Shown here piece after piece: positions 13,601-24,950 of a stretch of DNA of 64,000 nt; position 1 is the first letter of the stretch, and each line of letters begins with the position of its first letter. This stretch comes from Gordionus sp. m RMFG-2023. Lineage: Eukaryota; Nematomorpha; Gordioida; Chordodea; Parachordodidae. The stretch is taken from assembly GCF_954871325.1 (NCBI RefSeq), contig NC_088778.1, positions 25,963,120 through 26,027,119 of the forward strand, given 5' to 3'. The translations under genes were made by a program, and so were the position numbers. The notes below the pieces were generated by a model. It worked only from the letters and a program-made list of their open reading frames with translations, was not told where the DNA came from and searched no databases.

Positions 13601-14482
13601 GACCTCTCAGATTTGTTATAGGAAAAAGAATTAACCTTGCATAATCCATATTTCAAACCTTTAATTAACCACCAACCCTACTCATATCTCTAACCTTTAA
13701 TCCTACTCCTTACCCTTTACATATTGCATGTTTTAACTTGAAATATATTTTTGCTAATTAAAAAAATTTCCTTCAGGCGAACATTACTTGAGTTGAGCTA
13801 TTATATTATCGAGGTGATTGAGAATGAACGATGGATACAAAAGCAAAATACAATTATGATTTATAAACCATGAGAATATTCTAGTAAAATACGATTAAAA
13901 AAATCGTGCTTATTTGATTAAAAAACACATTATGGAAATTGGGGTTAAATTTTTTTTGCTTACATTCCTAATTGATACCAATCAGCATAAATATGGGATA
14001 TTTTTGTTCTGCTCATAACTCCCTCCCGTTTTTAACATTTAAAAAAATATATATTACTTAAATTTAAACTAACAAAATGTTTTGTAAACAAACGCTAAAC
14101 ACTACAGTTCTTATAAATACTATAGTACTATTTAATAATATTGTTATAAAAAAATTCAAAAAAGGAGGAGTAAGTTCAAAGCCAACATAGCTGGTAATGA
14201 AATTATTATAAATTTGTTCGCGTTTTTTTGATAAACATTAGGGCAAATTGCTTTATAATTTTTTCTAATATTACTTTTCTAATTTTAATTAAGGTCAGCA
14301 GAATGTCCTATTTGTCAACCATTCAAACCTTGTGGGAAGAGGAAAAATTAGGAATTTTCAAAAAAGGATTATCCGCGAGATGTACTCAGTCAATTATTTA
14401 TTCCTTTTTTATTATTTTGGGTTACGAATCAATGAAGCGATTTAGCGTGAAAGATGAATACAAAAAACAAATTCGTTGGTGA
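10645..14482 (+). CDS. SLC25A44: mitochondrial solute carrier family 25 member 44-like
   Basis: Exons 10645-11195, 11236-11336, 11379-11506 and 14294-14482; phases match at every join and the product is 322 aa (the human protein is a little over 310). It belongs to the mitochondrial inner-membrane carriers; SLC25A44 is reported to import branched-chain amino acids into mitochondria. The three carrier signatures are visible: YPFSVIKTRIQIQ (repeat 1, with the Ser in place of Asp/Glu that the subfamily also tolerates), VPCDIVSQHMM (repeat 2) and NPLDIIRARIQ (repeat 3). Subfamily marks are the start (IEWHMLEKHKLY), FYRGYFASLLSYVPNSAIWW, the GYESMKR segment and a terminal Trp just before the stop. 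The ATG at 10645 gives the expected N-terminal length; 10678 is an alternative. Introns 1 and 2 are only 40 and 42 nt, while intron 3 is 2787 nt. An AATAAA lies about 60 nt past the stop. Confidence 0.93.
11507..14293. other. large intron 3 of SLC25A44 with repeat debris
   Basis: This is 2.8 kb of AT-rich sequence between the third and fourth carrier exons. The minus strand between about 12500 and 13330 gives several short protein-like stretches broken by stops, which may be an old transposase or a nested pseudogene; they match no family I recognise. A dispersed repeat occupies 13560-13810. Confidence 0.4.
13560..13810. repeat. dispersed repeat ending in TTGAGTTGAGCTATTA
   Basis: Similar sequence recurs at about 50925-51145 and, more weakly, at 21480-21615. 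Shared features are a run of short TAACC/AATCC-type words, a block rich in CTTA, then CCTTCAG and TTGAGTTGAGCTATTA at the end. It is probably a short interspersed or MITE-type family; no boundaries with a target duplication were found. Confidence 0.45.
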
Positions 14483-14543
14483 TTTTTTTAAAATATTTGC
14501 AATTAATATTAGCTAACAATTTATATACACAAAAATCATGTAT

Positions 14544-14549
14544 AATAAA
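14544..14549 (+). promoter_or_regulatory. candidate polyadenylation signal of SLC25A44
   Basis: AATAAA about 60 nt downstream of the TGA, immediately followed by another AATAAA-like word. In such AT-rich sequence the motif alone is weak evidence. Confidence 0.35.
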
Positions 14550-14554
14550 TAAAA

Positions 14555-15238
14555 GATTAAATATTCCAATAGGCGCCATATATTACATTGTAACATTTTA
14601 CCTTGTTAAAGTATCGTAATTATCATTTATGAATGGACTATAATATGGCGTTTAAATTGCGCAATTTTGACTGTGTTGATGCAAATAATTTAACCCTTCA
14701 TTGCACAGGTGAAAGAAAAATCACGCAGAGAATAGTTGGGCTACCTACAGACCTCAATTTAAAAAAACAATTAAATATCAATTATTTTAATTATTTAATG
14801 TTATTTTATATGACAGCTTTTGTCAAGGGAGTCAAAAAGTGACAAATTATTTTAAAGTCACATTGATATAAAAAAAATATATAAATAAAATTGATGATTT
14901 AGAATGTTTAAAGGTTCAAATATTAATATAATATGATCTATATTTAAAATATTTATTTATGCTTAATATATCAATGCCAAAACAGGTGGAGAAAGTTATA
15001 TGGGCGAACAGGTTGGGTCAATGTGACTCCAAGCTCCAAAAAACCCTTATAACTCTTGAACTACTGGGAAAAATCTAGATTAATTTTGCATATATACTTT
15101 ATCCAAAAATTTAAAATTACTAAAAGATTCATGAAATATGGAAAGAATTTTAATTAACCTTTTTAAAATGACTAGCTGCATAGTCCCACCTATGCAATAA
15201 AAGGTTAAAATGAAATGTTCAGATTTGCACGATTATAT
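14555..15238. other. gene-free stretch
   Basis: Between the carrier gene and the foldback element. A 69-codon open frame at 14633-14842 shows no known motif and is not counted as a gene. Confidence 0.4.
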
Positions 15239-16079
15239 GTAGCGTTTAGTGTTGTTAAAAAGTCGAGTTCTTACGACTTGCGACTCGAGTCATAGTCGTA
15301 AAAAACGGCTCCGGCTCAAGCCGATCAAAGAGCCGCATGAGTCGGCTCACTTAGTGGGCTCAGAGGGTAGCTTGAGTTTATTTTAAATTTAGAGCCAAAA
15401 ATTATTTTTATGTTATTGAGAAATTTTAAATAATAATGTAGAATTTTATTTATTTATTTTTAGTAAAATAATTTATTTTATTTATATTTTATTTAATGCA
15501 AATAATATGTTTTGATTTGATTATAATAAAAATGGATTTATTTATTTGATTTTTTTTTAAATAAAAAAAAATTAATATTTTTGAGCTAAAAATTTTAAGC
15601 AAAAAATATTTTTTGAAGTACAAAAATTTTTTTGAAACATATTTTGCTGATTTTTTGAAGAAATTTTATTCTTTTGTTTTATCATAAAATTTTATTCTTT
15701 TTTTAATTATATCATAAATAAATAATCTTTTAGGTCAAATCTTCTATAGTTTTTTTTATATTATTTTTATAAATATATCTATATTTTAAGTTTATTATTA
15801 GAGGTGGCTTTTTCTAAATATTTTTTTAATAAATATATTTATATTTTAAGAATATTATGGTTTTTCTTTTTCTAAATAATTTTTTTTTAAATATATCTAT
15901 ATTTTAAGTATATTAAAAGAGGTGGTTTTTCTAAATTATTTTTTTATTAATATTTATGTCAAACTTTTTTTTAATGCGACAATTGTCATATGCGTTATTT
16001 TTTAAGATTTTTGAAATTTTTGGACACAAAAGGGTTATAATATAATTTATATTGTAAAGATATTATATTATAAATTCAA

Positions 16080-17412
16080 TGAAGATGTTCCCTGGAAAAA
16101 TGATAATTATCATAATAGGTAGGTATATTTTTGAACATATAAGATTTTTTTGTGACGCTAATGGGCAAAAATATGTTTCTTTAACAGGTAAAATTTAATG
16201 TAGATGTACCCTAGAAAAATGACAATTGTCATAATAGTTATTTTTAAAGTTTTTTAAATTTTTTTGACGTAAATAGGCTAAAATAAGTACTGCTAACATG
16301 TCTAAATGATGTACCCTAGATAAGTGAAAATTGTCATAATCGTTGTTTTTAAAGTTTTTCGAATTTTTTTGACGTAAATGGGCTAAAATAAGCATTGCTA
16401 ACATGTTTAAATAATATTTTAGTGGAGATGTACCCTAGAAAAGTAACAATTGTCATAATCGTTGTTTTTAAAGTTTTTCGAATTTTTTTGACGTAAATGG
16501 GCTAAAATAAGCATTGCTAACATGTTAAAATAAAATTTAAGTGAAGATGTACCCTTAGATAAGTGACAATTGTCATAATCGTTGTTTTTAAAGTTTTTCG
16601 AATTTTTTTGAAGTAAATGGGCTAAAAAAAGCATTGCTAACATGTTGAAATAAAATTTAAGTGAAGATGTACCCTAGATAAGTGACAATTGTCATAATCG
16701 TTGTTTTTAAAGTTTTTCGAATTTTTTTGACGTAAATGGGCTAAAATAAGCATTGCTAACATGTTAAAATAAAATTTAAGTGAAGATGTACTCTAGATAA
16801 GTGACAATTGTCGTAATCGTTGTTTTTAAAGTTTTTCGAATTTTTTTGAAGTAAATAGTCTAAAATAAGCATTGCTAACATGTTAAAATAAAATTTAAGT
16901 GAAGATGTACCCTAGATATGTGACAATTGTCATAATCGTTGTTTTTAAAGTTTTTCGAATTTTTTTGACGTAAATGGGCTAAAATAAGCATTGCTAACAT
17001 GTTTAAATAAAATTTTAGTAAAGATGTACGATAGATAAGTGACAATTGTCATAATCGTTGTTTTTAAAGTTTTTCGAATTTTTTTGAAGTAAATGAGCTA
17101 AAGTAAGCATTGCTAACATGTTTAAACAAAATTTTAGTGAAGATGTACGATAGATAAGTGACAATTGTCATAATGGTTGTTTTTAAAGTTTTTCGAATTT
17201 TTTTGACGTAAATGGGCTAAAATAAGCATTGCTAACATGTTTAAATAATATTTTAGTGGAGATGTACCATAGATAAGTGACATTTGTCATAATCGTTGTT
17301 TTTAAAGTTTTTTGAATTTTTTGACGTAAATGGGCATAAATATAGATTGCTAAGATGATAAATTAAAAATTTAATGAAAATGTACCCTAGATAAATGACA
17401 ATTGTCATAATA
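16080..17412 (+). repeat. left-arm tandem array, about 12 units of 119 bp
   Basis: Units begin near ATGTACCCTAGATAAGTG and repeat every 117-120 bp (the motif recurs at about 16545, 16664, 16784, 16904, 17024, 17143, 17261). Each holds the perfect 10-bp palindrome GACAATTGTC or a close variant, followed by CATAATCGTTG, GACGTAAATGGGCTAAAATA and GCATTGCTAACATG. The outermost unit is divergent (TTCCCTGG..GATAATTATC). Apparent open frames on the reverse strand come from the periodicity. Confidence 0.9.
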
Positions 17413-18225
17413 GTTGGTACATCTCCACTAAAATTTTATTTAAACATGTTAGCAATGCTTATTTTAGCCCATTTACGTCAAAAATATTCGAAAAACTTTA
17501 AAAACAACCATTATGAAAATTGTCACTTATCTATCGTACATCTTCACTAAAATTTTATTTAAACATGTTAGCAATGCTTATTTTAGCCCATCTACGTCAA
17601 AAAAATTCGAAAAACTTTAAAAACAACGATTATGACAAATGTCACTTATCCATGGTACATCTCCACTAAAATATTATTTAAACATGTTAGCAATGCTTAT
17701 TTTAGCCCATTTACGTCAAAAAAAATTTGAAAAACTTTAAAAACAACGATATTGTCACTTATCTGTGGTACATCTTCACTTAAATTTTATTTAAACATGT
17801 TAGCAATTCTTATTTTAGCCCATTTACGTCAAAAAAATTTTAAAAACAACGATTACGACAATTGTCACTTATCTAGTGTACATCTTCACTAAAATTTTAT
17901 TTTAACATGTTAGCAATGCTTATTTTAGCCCATTTACGTCAAAAAAATTCGAACGATTATGACAATTGTTACTTTTCTAGGGTACATCTTCACTGAAGTT
18001 TTATTTAGACATGTTAGCAGTACTTATTTTAGCCTATTTACGTCAAAAAAATTTAAAAAACTTTAAAAATAACTATTATGACAATTGTCATTTATCTAGG
18101 GTACATCTACATTAAATTTTACCTGTTAAAGAAACATATTTTTGCCCATTAGCGTCACAAAAAAATCTTATATGTTCAAAAATATACCTACCTATTATGA
18201 TAATTATCATTTTTCCAGGGAACAT
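17413..18225 (-). repeat. right-arm inverted array, about 8 units of 119 bp
   Basis: The same unit is read on the opposite strand, with GTACATCT recurring at about 17420, 17537, 17655, 17769, 17876, 17970 and 18096, then the divergent outermost unit near 18219. Several units are shortened (for example around 17830 and 17950). The arm has fewer units than the left arm, so copy number changed after the inversion formed. Confidence 0.88.
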
Positions 18226-19120
18226 CTTAATTAAATTTATAATATAATATCTTTACAATATAAATTATATTATAACCCTTTTGTGTCCAAAAATTTCAAA
18301 AATCTTAAAAAATAACGCATATGACAATTGTCGCATTAAAAAAAAGTTTGACATAAATATTAATAAAAAAATAATTTAGAAAAACCACCTCTTTTAATAT
18401 ACTTAAAATATAGATATATTTTAAAAAAAAATTATTTAGAAAAAAAAAAACCACCTCTTTTAATATTCTTAAAATATAAATATATTTATTAAAAAAATAT
18501 TTAGAAAAAGCCACCTCCAATAATAAACTTAAAATATAGATATATTTATAAAAATAATATAAAAAAAAACTATAGAAGATTTGACCTAAAAGATTATTTA
18601 TTTATGATAAAATTAACAAAATATTTCTTAAAAAAGATTTAAAAATTTATAAAAAAATCAACAAAATGTGTTTCAAAAATATTTTTGTATTTAAGCAAAA
18701 TTATTTTTTGCTTAAAAATTTTAGCTCGAAAATATGAATTTTTATTTATTTAAAAAAAATAAAATAAATAAATCCATTTTTATTATAAGATCGATCAAAA
18801 CATATTTGAAATAAAATTTAAAAAAATTTTTTGTTTGATAATAATAAAATATTAACATTAAATATAAATAAAATAAATTATTTCACTAAAAATAAATAAA
18901 TGAAATTCTACATTATTATTTAAAATATCTCAATAACATAAAAATAAATTTTGGCTCTAAATTTAAATTAAACTCAAGCTAACCTCTGAGTCGACTAAGT
19001 GAGCCGACTAATGCGGCTCATTTAGTCGACTCGAGTCTGAGCTGTTTTATCGACTAGAAACTAGGCTCGAGTCGTAGCTAAGTCGACTCGGCTTAGCCGT
19101 TTAACAACACTAGTAGCGTT

Positions 19121-20125
19121 ATATATCATTTTAAAAAATCGCAAATAAGTTTGCAACTCATTTGTTATTTTATTTTCAAGGAATCACAAAAATCTTTTTT
19201 TCACTGATTGCCCCATTTTACTTGTTTAAAGGTAAACTGGCATCTTCATTTTAAACCTATGCTTTCCTAGTGTTTTCGTTTATTACATGCTTCTTTGTTG
19301 ATTAACTGAATATCCACAAAATCATTCACATCATTGAGCACAAGCTTTTCCTTAGTATTTCCCAGAAGCTACACAGATTTCTACATTAAATAAAATTTAT
19401 GTTTGACCCACAAATCTTCATCTTCCCTGTGCTTTGGTTCTTTCTTATTAATTATCATTACTCTGTAAAGCCAGGTCTAAATATTTTACTATCTCCTAAA
19501 ATTTCAAATTAATTACTTCTAAATAAAGTTCTTCTGTAGTATACAATGACCATGCCTAATATGTAATTCACTTTTGTACCAAATTTCTCCACCTCTTAAT
19601 AAATTTTTATTTATTACTCCAATTCTTTGTCTATATAATAATAGTTTAAGCCTTCAAAATGGCAGAAGAATAGTAATGTCTCTAGGTAGCTAGCTCTCTT
19701 CAGTAATTGTATAGTATCAAATTATACTTGAAATAAAAAAAATTAAGTTCATAACACATGATATTGACACAGGTATACCTATTTATATCTCAGAATTGGT
19801 AACAGATATGCATACACATCATCATGCAATATCTATAACACTAAAGCTTGTTATATGACAAAATTATAAAGAAGGAATTAGATTTGATTGCCCAAAAATC
19901 TGTTCTGTACCAGACATCAAGAAATTGTTAAAAAATAATTTTTTTAAAAATATGAGATTTTATTTGCCAATACTGACCCCTCCTTCATGTATTTATGTTA
20001 TAACCTATTTTAAAGTTTTATAAACATTCCAAGATAATTTATTATCTATTACTCTAAAACCAGGTCATTTTAATATTGGTAAAAATATTGTTTATAATTA
20101 AAAACATTTTAGTATATACAAAATT
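19121..20125. other. unassigned stretch with protein-like scraps on both strands
   Basis: No gene could be assembled. On the minus strand, 19140-19700 gives open patches such as GGEIWYKSELHIRHGHC and EKLVLNDVNDFVDIQL, broken by stops; on the plus strand, 19745-20040 gives GIRFDCPKICSVPDIKKLL. No family was recognised. It could be a decayed gene or an unsolved small-intron gene like its neighbour KTI12. Confidence 0.3.
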
Positions 20126-20131
20126 TTTATT
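20126..20131 (-). promoter_or_regulatory. candidate polyadenylation signal of KTI12
   Basis: AATAAA on the minus strand about 20 nt past the KTI12 stop codon. Confidence 0.35.
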
Positions 20132-20148
20132 ATATATACCTGTACCAT

Positions 20149-21238
20149 TTACAATTGTTCATTTAAATAATCAATAAATATATCTCTAATATTGTTAATT
20201 ATATTTTTAGAATTTTCTTCAATTTTTGAAGAAAAATTATTATTTATCATATTAATGAAATTTTTTCGCATCTTATACAAATTTATCATATTATGTTTTT
20301 TAAATAATGTCAAAGTTTTCAAAGAGTTGCTAAATTCTACACATTCGATATTGTTCTTTTGAGCATTTAAAATTTCCTTTTTATATTACATGTTTATTAA
20401 TATTTATATATTTCCTATAAAACTTTAATTATTTCCTGAGTTAATTTATCAATATCTTGAATATAATTGAGAGGAAGAGCTTGATTTTTAGTTGCAATAT
20501 TTGGTGTTAAAACTTTATTATTCACAATTATTGTTTTATAAATCTCATCTAAATTTATATCTTTTTTCCTAGGATCTATTACAAATAAGGGCATATCCCA
20601 CCGATTTTTAAAAGATGGCTCCTCAAATCTAGATATAATTTCCTTTAATCTAAAATTAGGATAATTAAAATTTTACTATATTCTTAATTACATTTCTGTC
20701 TCATATTTATTTGTATTTTCATTATTAATTTTAATGACATCCTCTTCAGATATACAACAATATATCTTAAAATAATTGATTAAATATTTGTGCAATAAAT
20801 TTTACCACACAATATTTTAATCCCAGTGATTTTGCTATACAAAAAAGTTCATATCGAAAACCTAGAGTAATTTAAAATAAAAATCATAAATCAAAAATAC
20901 TTTTAATATAATTAGTTGAATCTAGAATGACTATATTCTTTTCATTTAACAATCTGATAAAATACTTTATAAAATTAGATAAATAAATAAAACTTTTTTG
21001 TTTGAGCTTTGAGAATTTGTCTTAACTCCATTTCATATTTTAGATCTATAAATAATTTTTAATCATGCTTTACAATTATTGACACACTTTTATAAGTTTC
21101 ATTTTTATTTTTCATATAATCTGAATCAGTTATTAAAACAATATTTTTGCCATCTTGTTTGTCAAGGTATTCTTTAAGTTTAGATGCAAAATCAGATTTG
21201 CAACTCATAGGATAGCCACATATGATTATTAAAGCCAT
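20149..21238 (-). CDS. KTI12: KTI12 homologue, Elongator-associated P-loop protein
   Basis: Seven exons (transcript order): 21238-21088, 21045-20994, 20953-20901, 20861-20806, 20765-20692, 20649-20424, 20376-20149. All joins are in phase and sum to 840 nt, giving 279 aa. The six introns are 39-47 nt. KTI12 binds the Elongator complex and is needed for wobble-uridine modification of tRNA. Visible family marks: the N-terminal MALIIICGYP followed by the P-loop, VILDSTNYIK (Walker-B-like region), FRYELFCIAKSLGLKYCVV, SRFEEPSFKNRWDMPLF, PNIATKNQALPLNYIQDIDK and a C-terminal RKNFI....RDIFIDYL. It is shorter than the human (about 354 aa) and yeast (about 313 aa) proteins. Oddity: the P-loop reads GYPMSCKS, with Cys where the usual pattern G-x4-G-K-S/T has Gly. 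The exons are otherwise clean, so I take it as functional. Confidence 0.9.
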
Positions 21239-21632
21239 TCCGATTAAGTAAATGGTAGTCTAAAATATATTATCAATAATTTTAATAATTAAAAGTTAAT
21301 TTAATTTTTAAATGAATATTGATCTATTAAAATTAAGGAAGAATATATGGTCCATCCTTTTTATAAAGCAATACAATTTATACATATTCTATAGATGTTT
21401 TTTAAATAATTAGAATGTAGTTTACTTTACAAGTTTAGCTTTTAGAATTTATTGAAATTAATTACTGCGATTATTGTCCAACTCAAGGAATTTCTTTTTA
21501 ATCACATGAATTGACAGATTTGACATATTAAAAAATGATTAAATATTGGTAAAAACCAGAAGTAATCCATATCTACAAAACCTTTAATTAATCCTAACCC
21601 ATATAATCACATAGTTTTAGCGGTTAACTAAA
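21239..21632. other. 5' flank of KTI12
   Basis: No feature resolved apart from a weak copy (21480-21615) of the dispersed repeat also seen at 13560 and 50925. Confidence 0.35.
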
Positions 21633-21650
21633 TCCAATGACATATAATAC

Positions 21651-21949
21651 CTAGACTGACGATTCATTCATTAAAAGGGTAAATCAATGCAAATCAGCTG
21701 GAGACGCCATCTTGGTTACACTAATCATTATTCAAATTTTAAACGAGAGCCTAAATTATTCCTATATCTAAGGCAAGCTTTATTAAAGAATTACCGGATC
21801 ATCGAGATAATAAGGATGCAAGTTATCAATTTAATAGTAGTTTTTAACATGAGAATAATTACTATATGTGTTACCAAGATGGCGGGTCCAGCTGATTTGC
21901 TTTTAACGACACTTAAAAATGCATTTTAATGAATGAATCGTCAGTCTAG
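21651..21949. mobile_element. 299-bp foldback MITE
   Basis: The inverted ends read CTAGACTGACGATTCATTCA and are near perfect over about 25 bp. They continue inward through a second matched block (AAATCAGCTGGA..CGCCATCTTGGT), so each arm is about 70 bp. The match also extends outward (CAATGACATAT on both sides), so the true ends may lie near 21630 and 21968. No coding content; superfamily undetermined. Confidence 0.75.
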
Positions 21950-22238
21950 TATATATGTCATTGACTTTATCTATCCGTAAATTTAATGATTGGCATTTAA
22001 TTAACTATCAGGAATTTAATTTTATCACCCTCGAAAGAGTTAGAGTGTACATCATCTATTTTCACGAATGTTTGCAGCATTTCACATATGTGATGATTAT
22101 TTATGTTATTACAAGGGACTAATCCTTCGGTTAGAAAAAGTTATAGAAGTAATATATATTGCGAACCTTATGTTTTATACAAATTTTAACTTTTTACATA
22201 GAAAATCTTTTATTTTATACTAATCTTAATTTTTTACA

Positions 22239-22501
22239 ACTTGAGTCAACTAGAGGACAAATATTTCAAATTAGTTATTATTAATTAAGATATTTGTTCT
22301 GTATTATACATTTTTTACTTTGTTTAGACTTCCAACTTTAGTCGTGACGAATATATACTTGAGTTGACTAGAGGGCGAATATTTTCAATTAGTTATTATA
22401 ATAAGAAATTTGTTGCTTTTTACATTTTTTTACCATAGGCTTTCAACTTGAGTCGTGAATACGAATTATATACTTGAGTCGACTAGAGGACATCCTAATT
22501 A
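22239..22501. repeat. array of GTCGACTAGAGGAC repeats, left block
   Basis: About three copies of a roughly 110-bp unit with ACTTGAGTCGACTAGAGGAC, then GAATATTT, TTAGTTATTA and a T-rich spacer. The same unit occurs in inverted orientation at 25268-25640, so the two blocks are arms of a foldback element into which the hAT at 22510-25259 inserted. Confidence 0.7.
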
Positions 22502-22544
22502 ATAATAACTAGACCTGTTGCGCCGACTCCAAAAATTTAAAACA

Positions 22545-24721
22545 CCCATTTCTTGTGAATGTCGTTTTCCAAGTAGAATGTGGCATTCTTGTTCTAAGTC
22601 ACCTAATGTGGAATCATAATTGTTAATTGTGGAATGTTTATTTGCCAGTTTTGTCAAATAACTTGAATTTGATAATATCTCTTGATCCTCAGTCGCTATA
22701 TTTACTACTTAAATATCATCATTCTCTCTAAGTTTAAGATGTTTTATTATAAATTCTGAAGTTGTGCAATTTTGCTCTTCTATATACTTTGACACAATTG
22801 TCAATTTTTGAAATCTTGGATCTAAAAGAGAAGCCAATACCTAGATAATTTTTTAAATAAAAAATAAATTAAATAAATGAATGAATATACATGTATATTA
22901 TTACTTGCAGATCACAAACCGGAAATCGTAACAAAATTTTTTTAGCATATTTTCTTTAAGTGAAATTATTTCAGAACTATCACTATCATTTACTATTAAA
23001 TGTGTTTCAATTTCACTTCTAAAAAGTAACGCCAAGTTTAACGTAGGCCCTTTTGTGCTGAAAGAAATTCTACAGTTTCTTTAAATTTTGATAGAAATGC
23101 CAATAGTTCTTCTACCAGATCAGATTCATAGGTTGATAATTTTAGAAAGTGTTTCCCAATTCTTTTTAAAACATTATTTATTAAATTCTTATTTAATCCC
23201 GATATGCTTTCTAGCATAATTAATATACTATGCCAACGTGTTGGGACATTTAATTTTAAAGTTTTCATATGCGTTGAATTATTATCATTGGAATTTCCAA
23301 TTTGAAAACGGGTATCTGGGTATGGATCAGTGCTATCAAGATCTAACATGTCTGATGTTAAATCTATTATACTTAGGCAATTTCTTTGATCTGCGAATTC
23401 AAATTCAACCTCTGCAGTTTTATATCTTAGAGCAGTAATAATTTCTCTAATTCTTATGATTAGATTTTCAACAAAGGGTACCTCTTTATTACCATCTACT
23501 TTAACAAGATTGTGTAAACCATGACCCAAACATAAGTGGTGTTCATATTCACCTACACCCTTTCTAACATTAGGCCCAGCATCTGTAACCATTTGTATTT
23601 TTTTCTTTTTTAAATTAAATTCCTCTTCTATTTTCTCAATCTCAGTTAGAATAGTCTCGCCTGTGTGTTTTTGGGTTATATAATGAGTTGCTAAAGTAAA
23701 GTAAATCATTTCAAAATTATCATTTATTAAATGAAGTGTAAATGTAATATAGTTTCTTCTTCTATATTAATCTGTCCACATATCGAATGTAATAGAGCAA
23801 AATTTTGGCCCTGAGTTAATTTGTTCTTGTACATATGCTTTCATTGATAGGTAAACATCATTAAGAGCAGTACGGCTTAATGTTGTCCTGTCTGGCAAAT
23901 CAGAATCATAGTTGATAACTTGATATTTCTAAAAATAAGTATTTTGAAATTTATAACAGAATTAGTTTATGTCAAACAATAAATTAGTTATTAGGACAAA
24001 TTTAATATTATTTAAATCATTCATGTCTATGTGTAAATCATATTATTAGCATGGCTATGAAATTCAACTATTGTAAACCTTCCTCATCAGCTAATGCTAT
24101 TTTAATAGAAAAAAAACAACATAAAGGTAGATATTATGAATAATATAACAATATTTTTATAAATTTGATACCTTCAAAAAATCTTTCATTCCTATATTAT
24201 CAATTGATTGAAAAGGTAATAAGTCAGCACAACATAATAACCTTGATAAAAGCCATTTTTTAGAAGTTTTAGAATTTGTCTGGAATTTTGGTTTGGATAT
24301 AAAATATTTTTTTAAATCTTGTGATTTTGATGAAGTATCTTCTTTAATATTATGATCAGAAGTCAAGTGTTTTAACAAATTTCCTGTGCTAATATTGATT
24401 GAAAAGTTTTGAATTCTATAGCTAGATTATATTTTACAAAACATATATTTTAATTTATTAAAGATTTTGGCTTAATATGAGGGTATAATATTTTAAAAAA
24501 TTATACTGTGAAAATGGCTTATTTGAATCCTCATCGTCTACAATAGCCTTTTCCAAGCAAGAATTACAATAAAATTTGTCCGAATTTATGGAAATTATTT
24601 TATTATCTCTTTTTAAATGTAAGAAACCAAAAAATTTCCAAACAAAAGATTTTTTATTTTTATTATTTACTGTTATAATACTAAAATTATTTATGGAATT
24701 ATTAAATGTTGATGCATCCAT
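22545..24721 (-). pseudogene. hAT transposase with BED zinc finger, lightly damaged
   Basis: Read on the minus strand. 24721-24458 holds a BED-type finger start (SFVWKFFGFLH, then CNSC). Next comes LLKHLTSDHNI (the finger His pair) and KKWLLSRLLCCADLLPFQSI (24378-24157). 23940-23038 gives the catalytic part: PDRTTLSRTAL, SITFDMWTD (first Asp), VTDAGPNVRKG (second Asp), HHLCLGHGLHNLV and the TRWHSILIMLE motif. An intron with GT-AG ends lies near 22840-22910, then VLASLLDPRFQKL and the C-terminal helix region run to the element end. One in-frame stop follows WTD near 23770 and a frame change lies near 23030. Small exons and lesions mean it is probably inactive, but only just. Confidence 0.8.
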
Positions 24722-24764
24722 TTTAAAAATATGTAAAATTATGGTAACTTTGAATGATTGAATT

Positions 24765-24950
24765 TTATAATGACATCAATATAATTATAATTTTAAAATT
24801 GTAGAAGGATATGGTAGAGTGAATTTTATGATGACATCAATATAATTATAATTTTCAAATTGTAGAAGGATATGGTGGAGTGAAATTTATCATAACATCA
24901 ATATAATTATAATTTTAAAATTGTAGAAGAATATGGTGGAGCTATATAAC
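24765..24950. repeat. 65-bp tandem repeat, three copies
   Basis: Each unit contains TGACATCAATATAATTATAA, then TTGTAGAAGGATATGGTGGA. It lies in the subterminal region of the hAT, where transposase-binding repeats are often found. Confidence 0.8.

Larger units (their letters stand above)
15247..19112. mobile_element. giant foldback element of a hAT family, 3.87 kb
   Basis: The ends are inverted repeats starting TAGTGTTGTTAAA; the right end reads TTAACAACACTA. The element is flanked by a perfect 8-bp target duplication GTAGCGTT (15239-15246 and 19113-19120), the hallmark of hAT transposition. Almost the whole element is one imperfect inverted repeat. From outside in, each arm has a GC-richer subterminal block full of GAGTCG/CGACTC/AGCCGA words, an A/T-rich block with about 58-bp repeats carrying AGAGGTGG, a divergent first unit, and then an array of about 119-bp units. 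The axis is near 17413. No transposase is encoded, so it must move in trans. The 190-220 bp MITEs elsewhere in this window share its termini. Confidence 0.88.

Noticed and set aside
14633-14842. 69-codon frame MDYNMAFKLRNF
   Set aside because: No known motif, and a plausible donor in the middle leads nowhere I can identify; not enough support for a gene.
16195-16643. Open frames encoding repeated AMLILAHLRQKNSKNFKN peptides
   Set aside because: They arise from the near-120-bp period of the foldback array and have no codon or family support.
16080-18225. Regularly spaced repeat array that might recall CRISPR
   Set aside because: Units are about 119 bp and contiguous without unique spacers, the array is inverted at its centre, and the setting is an animal hAT element.
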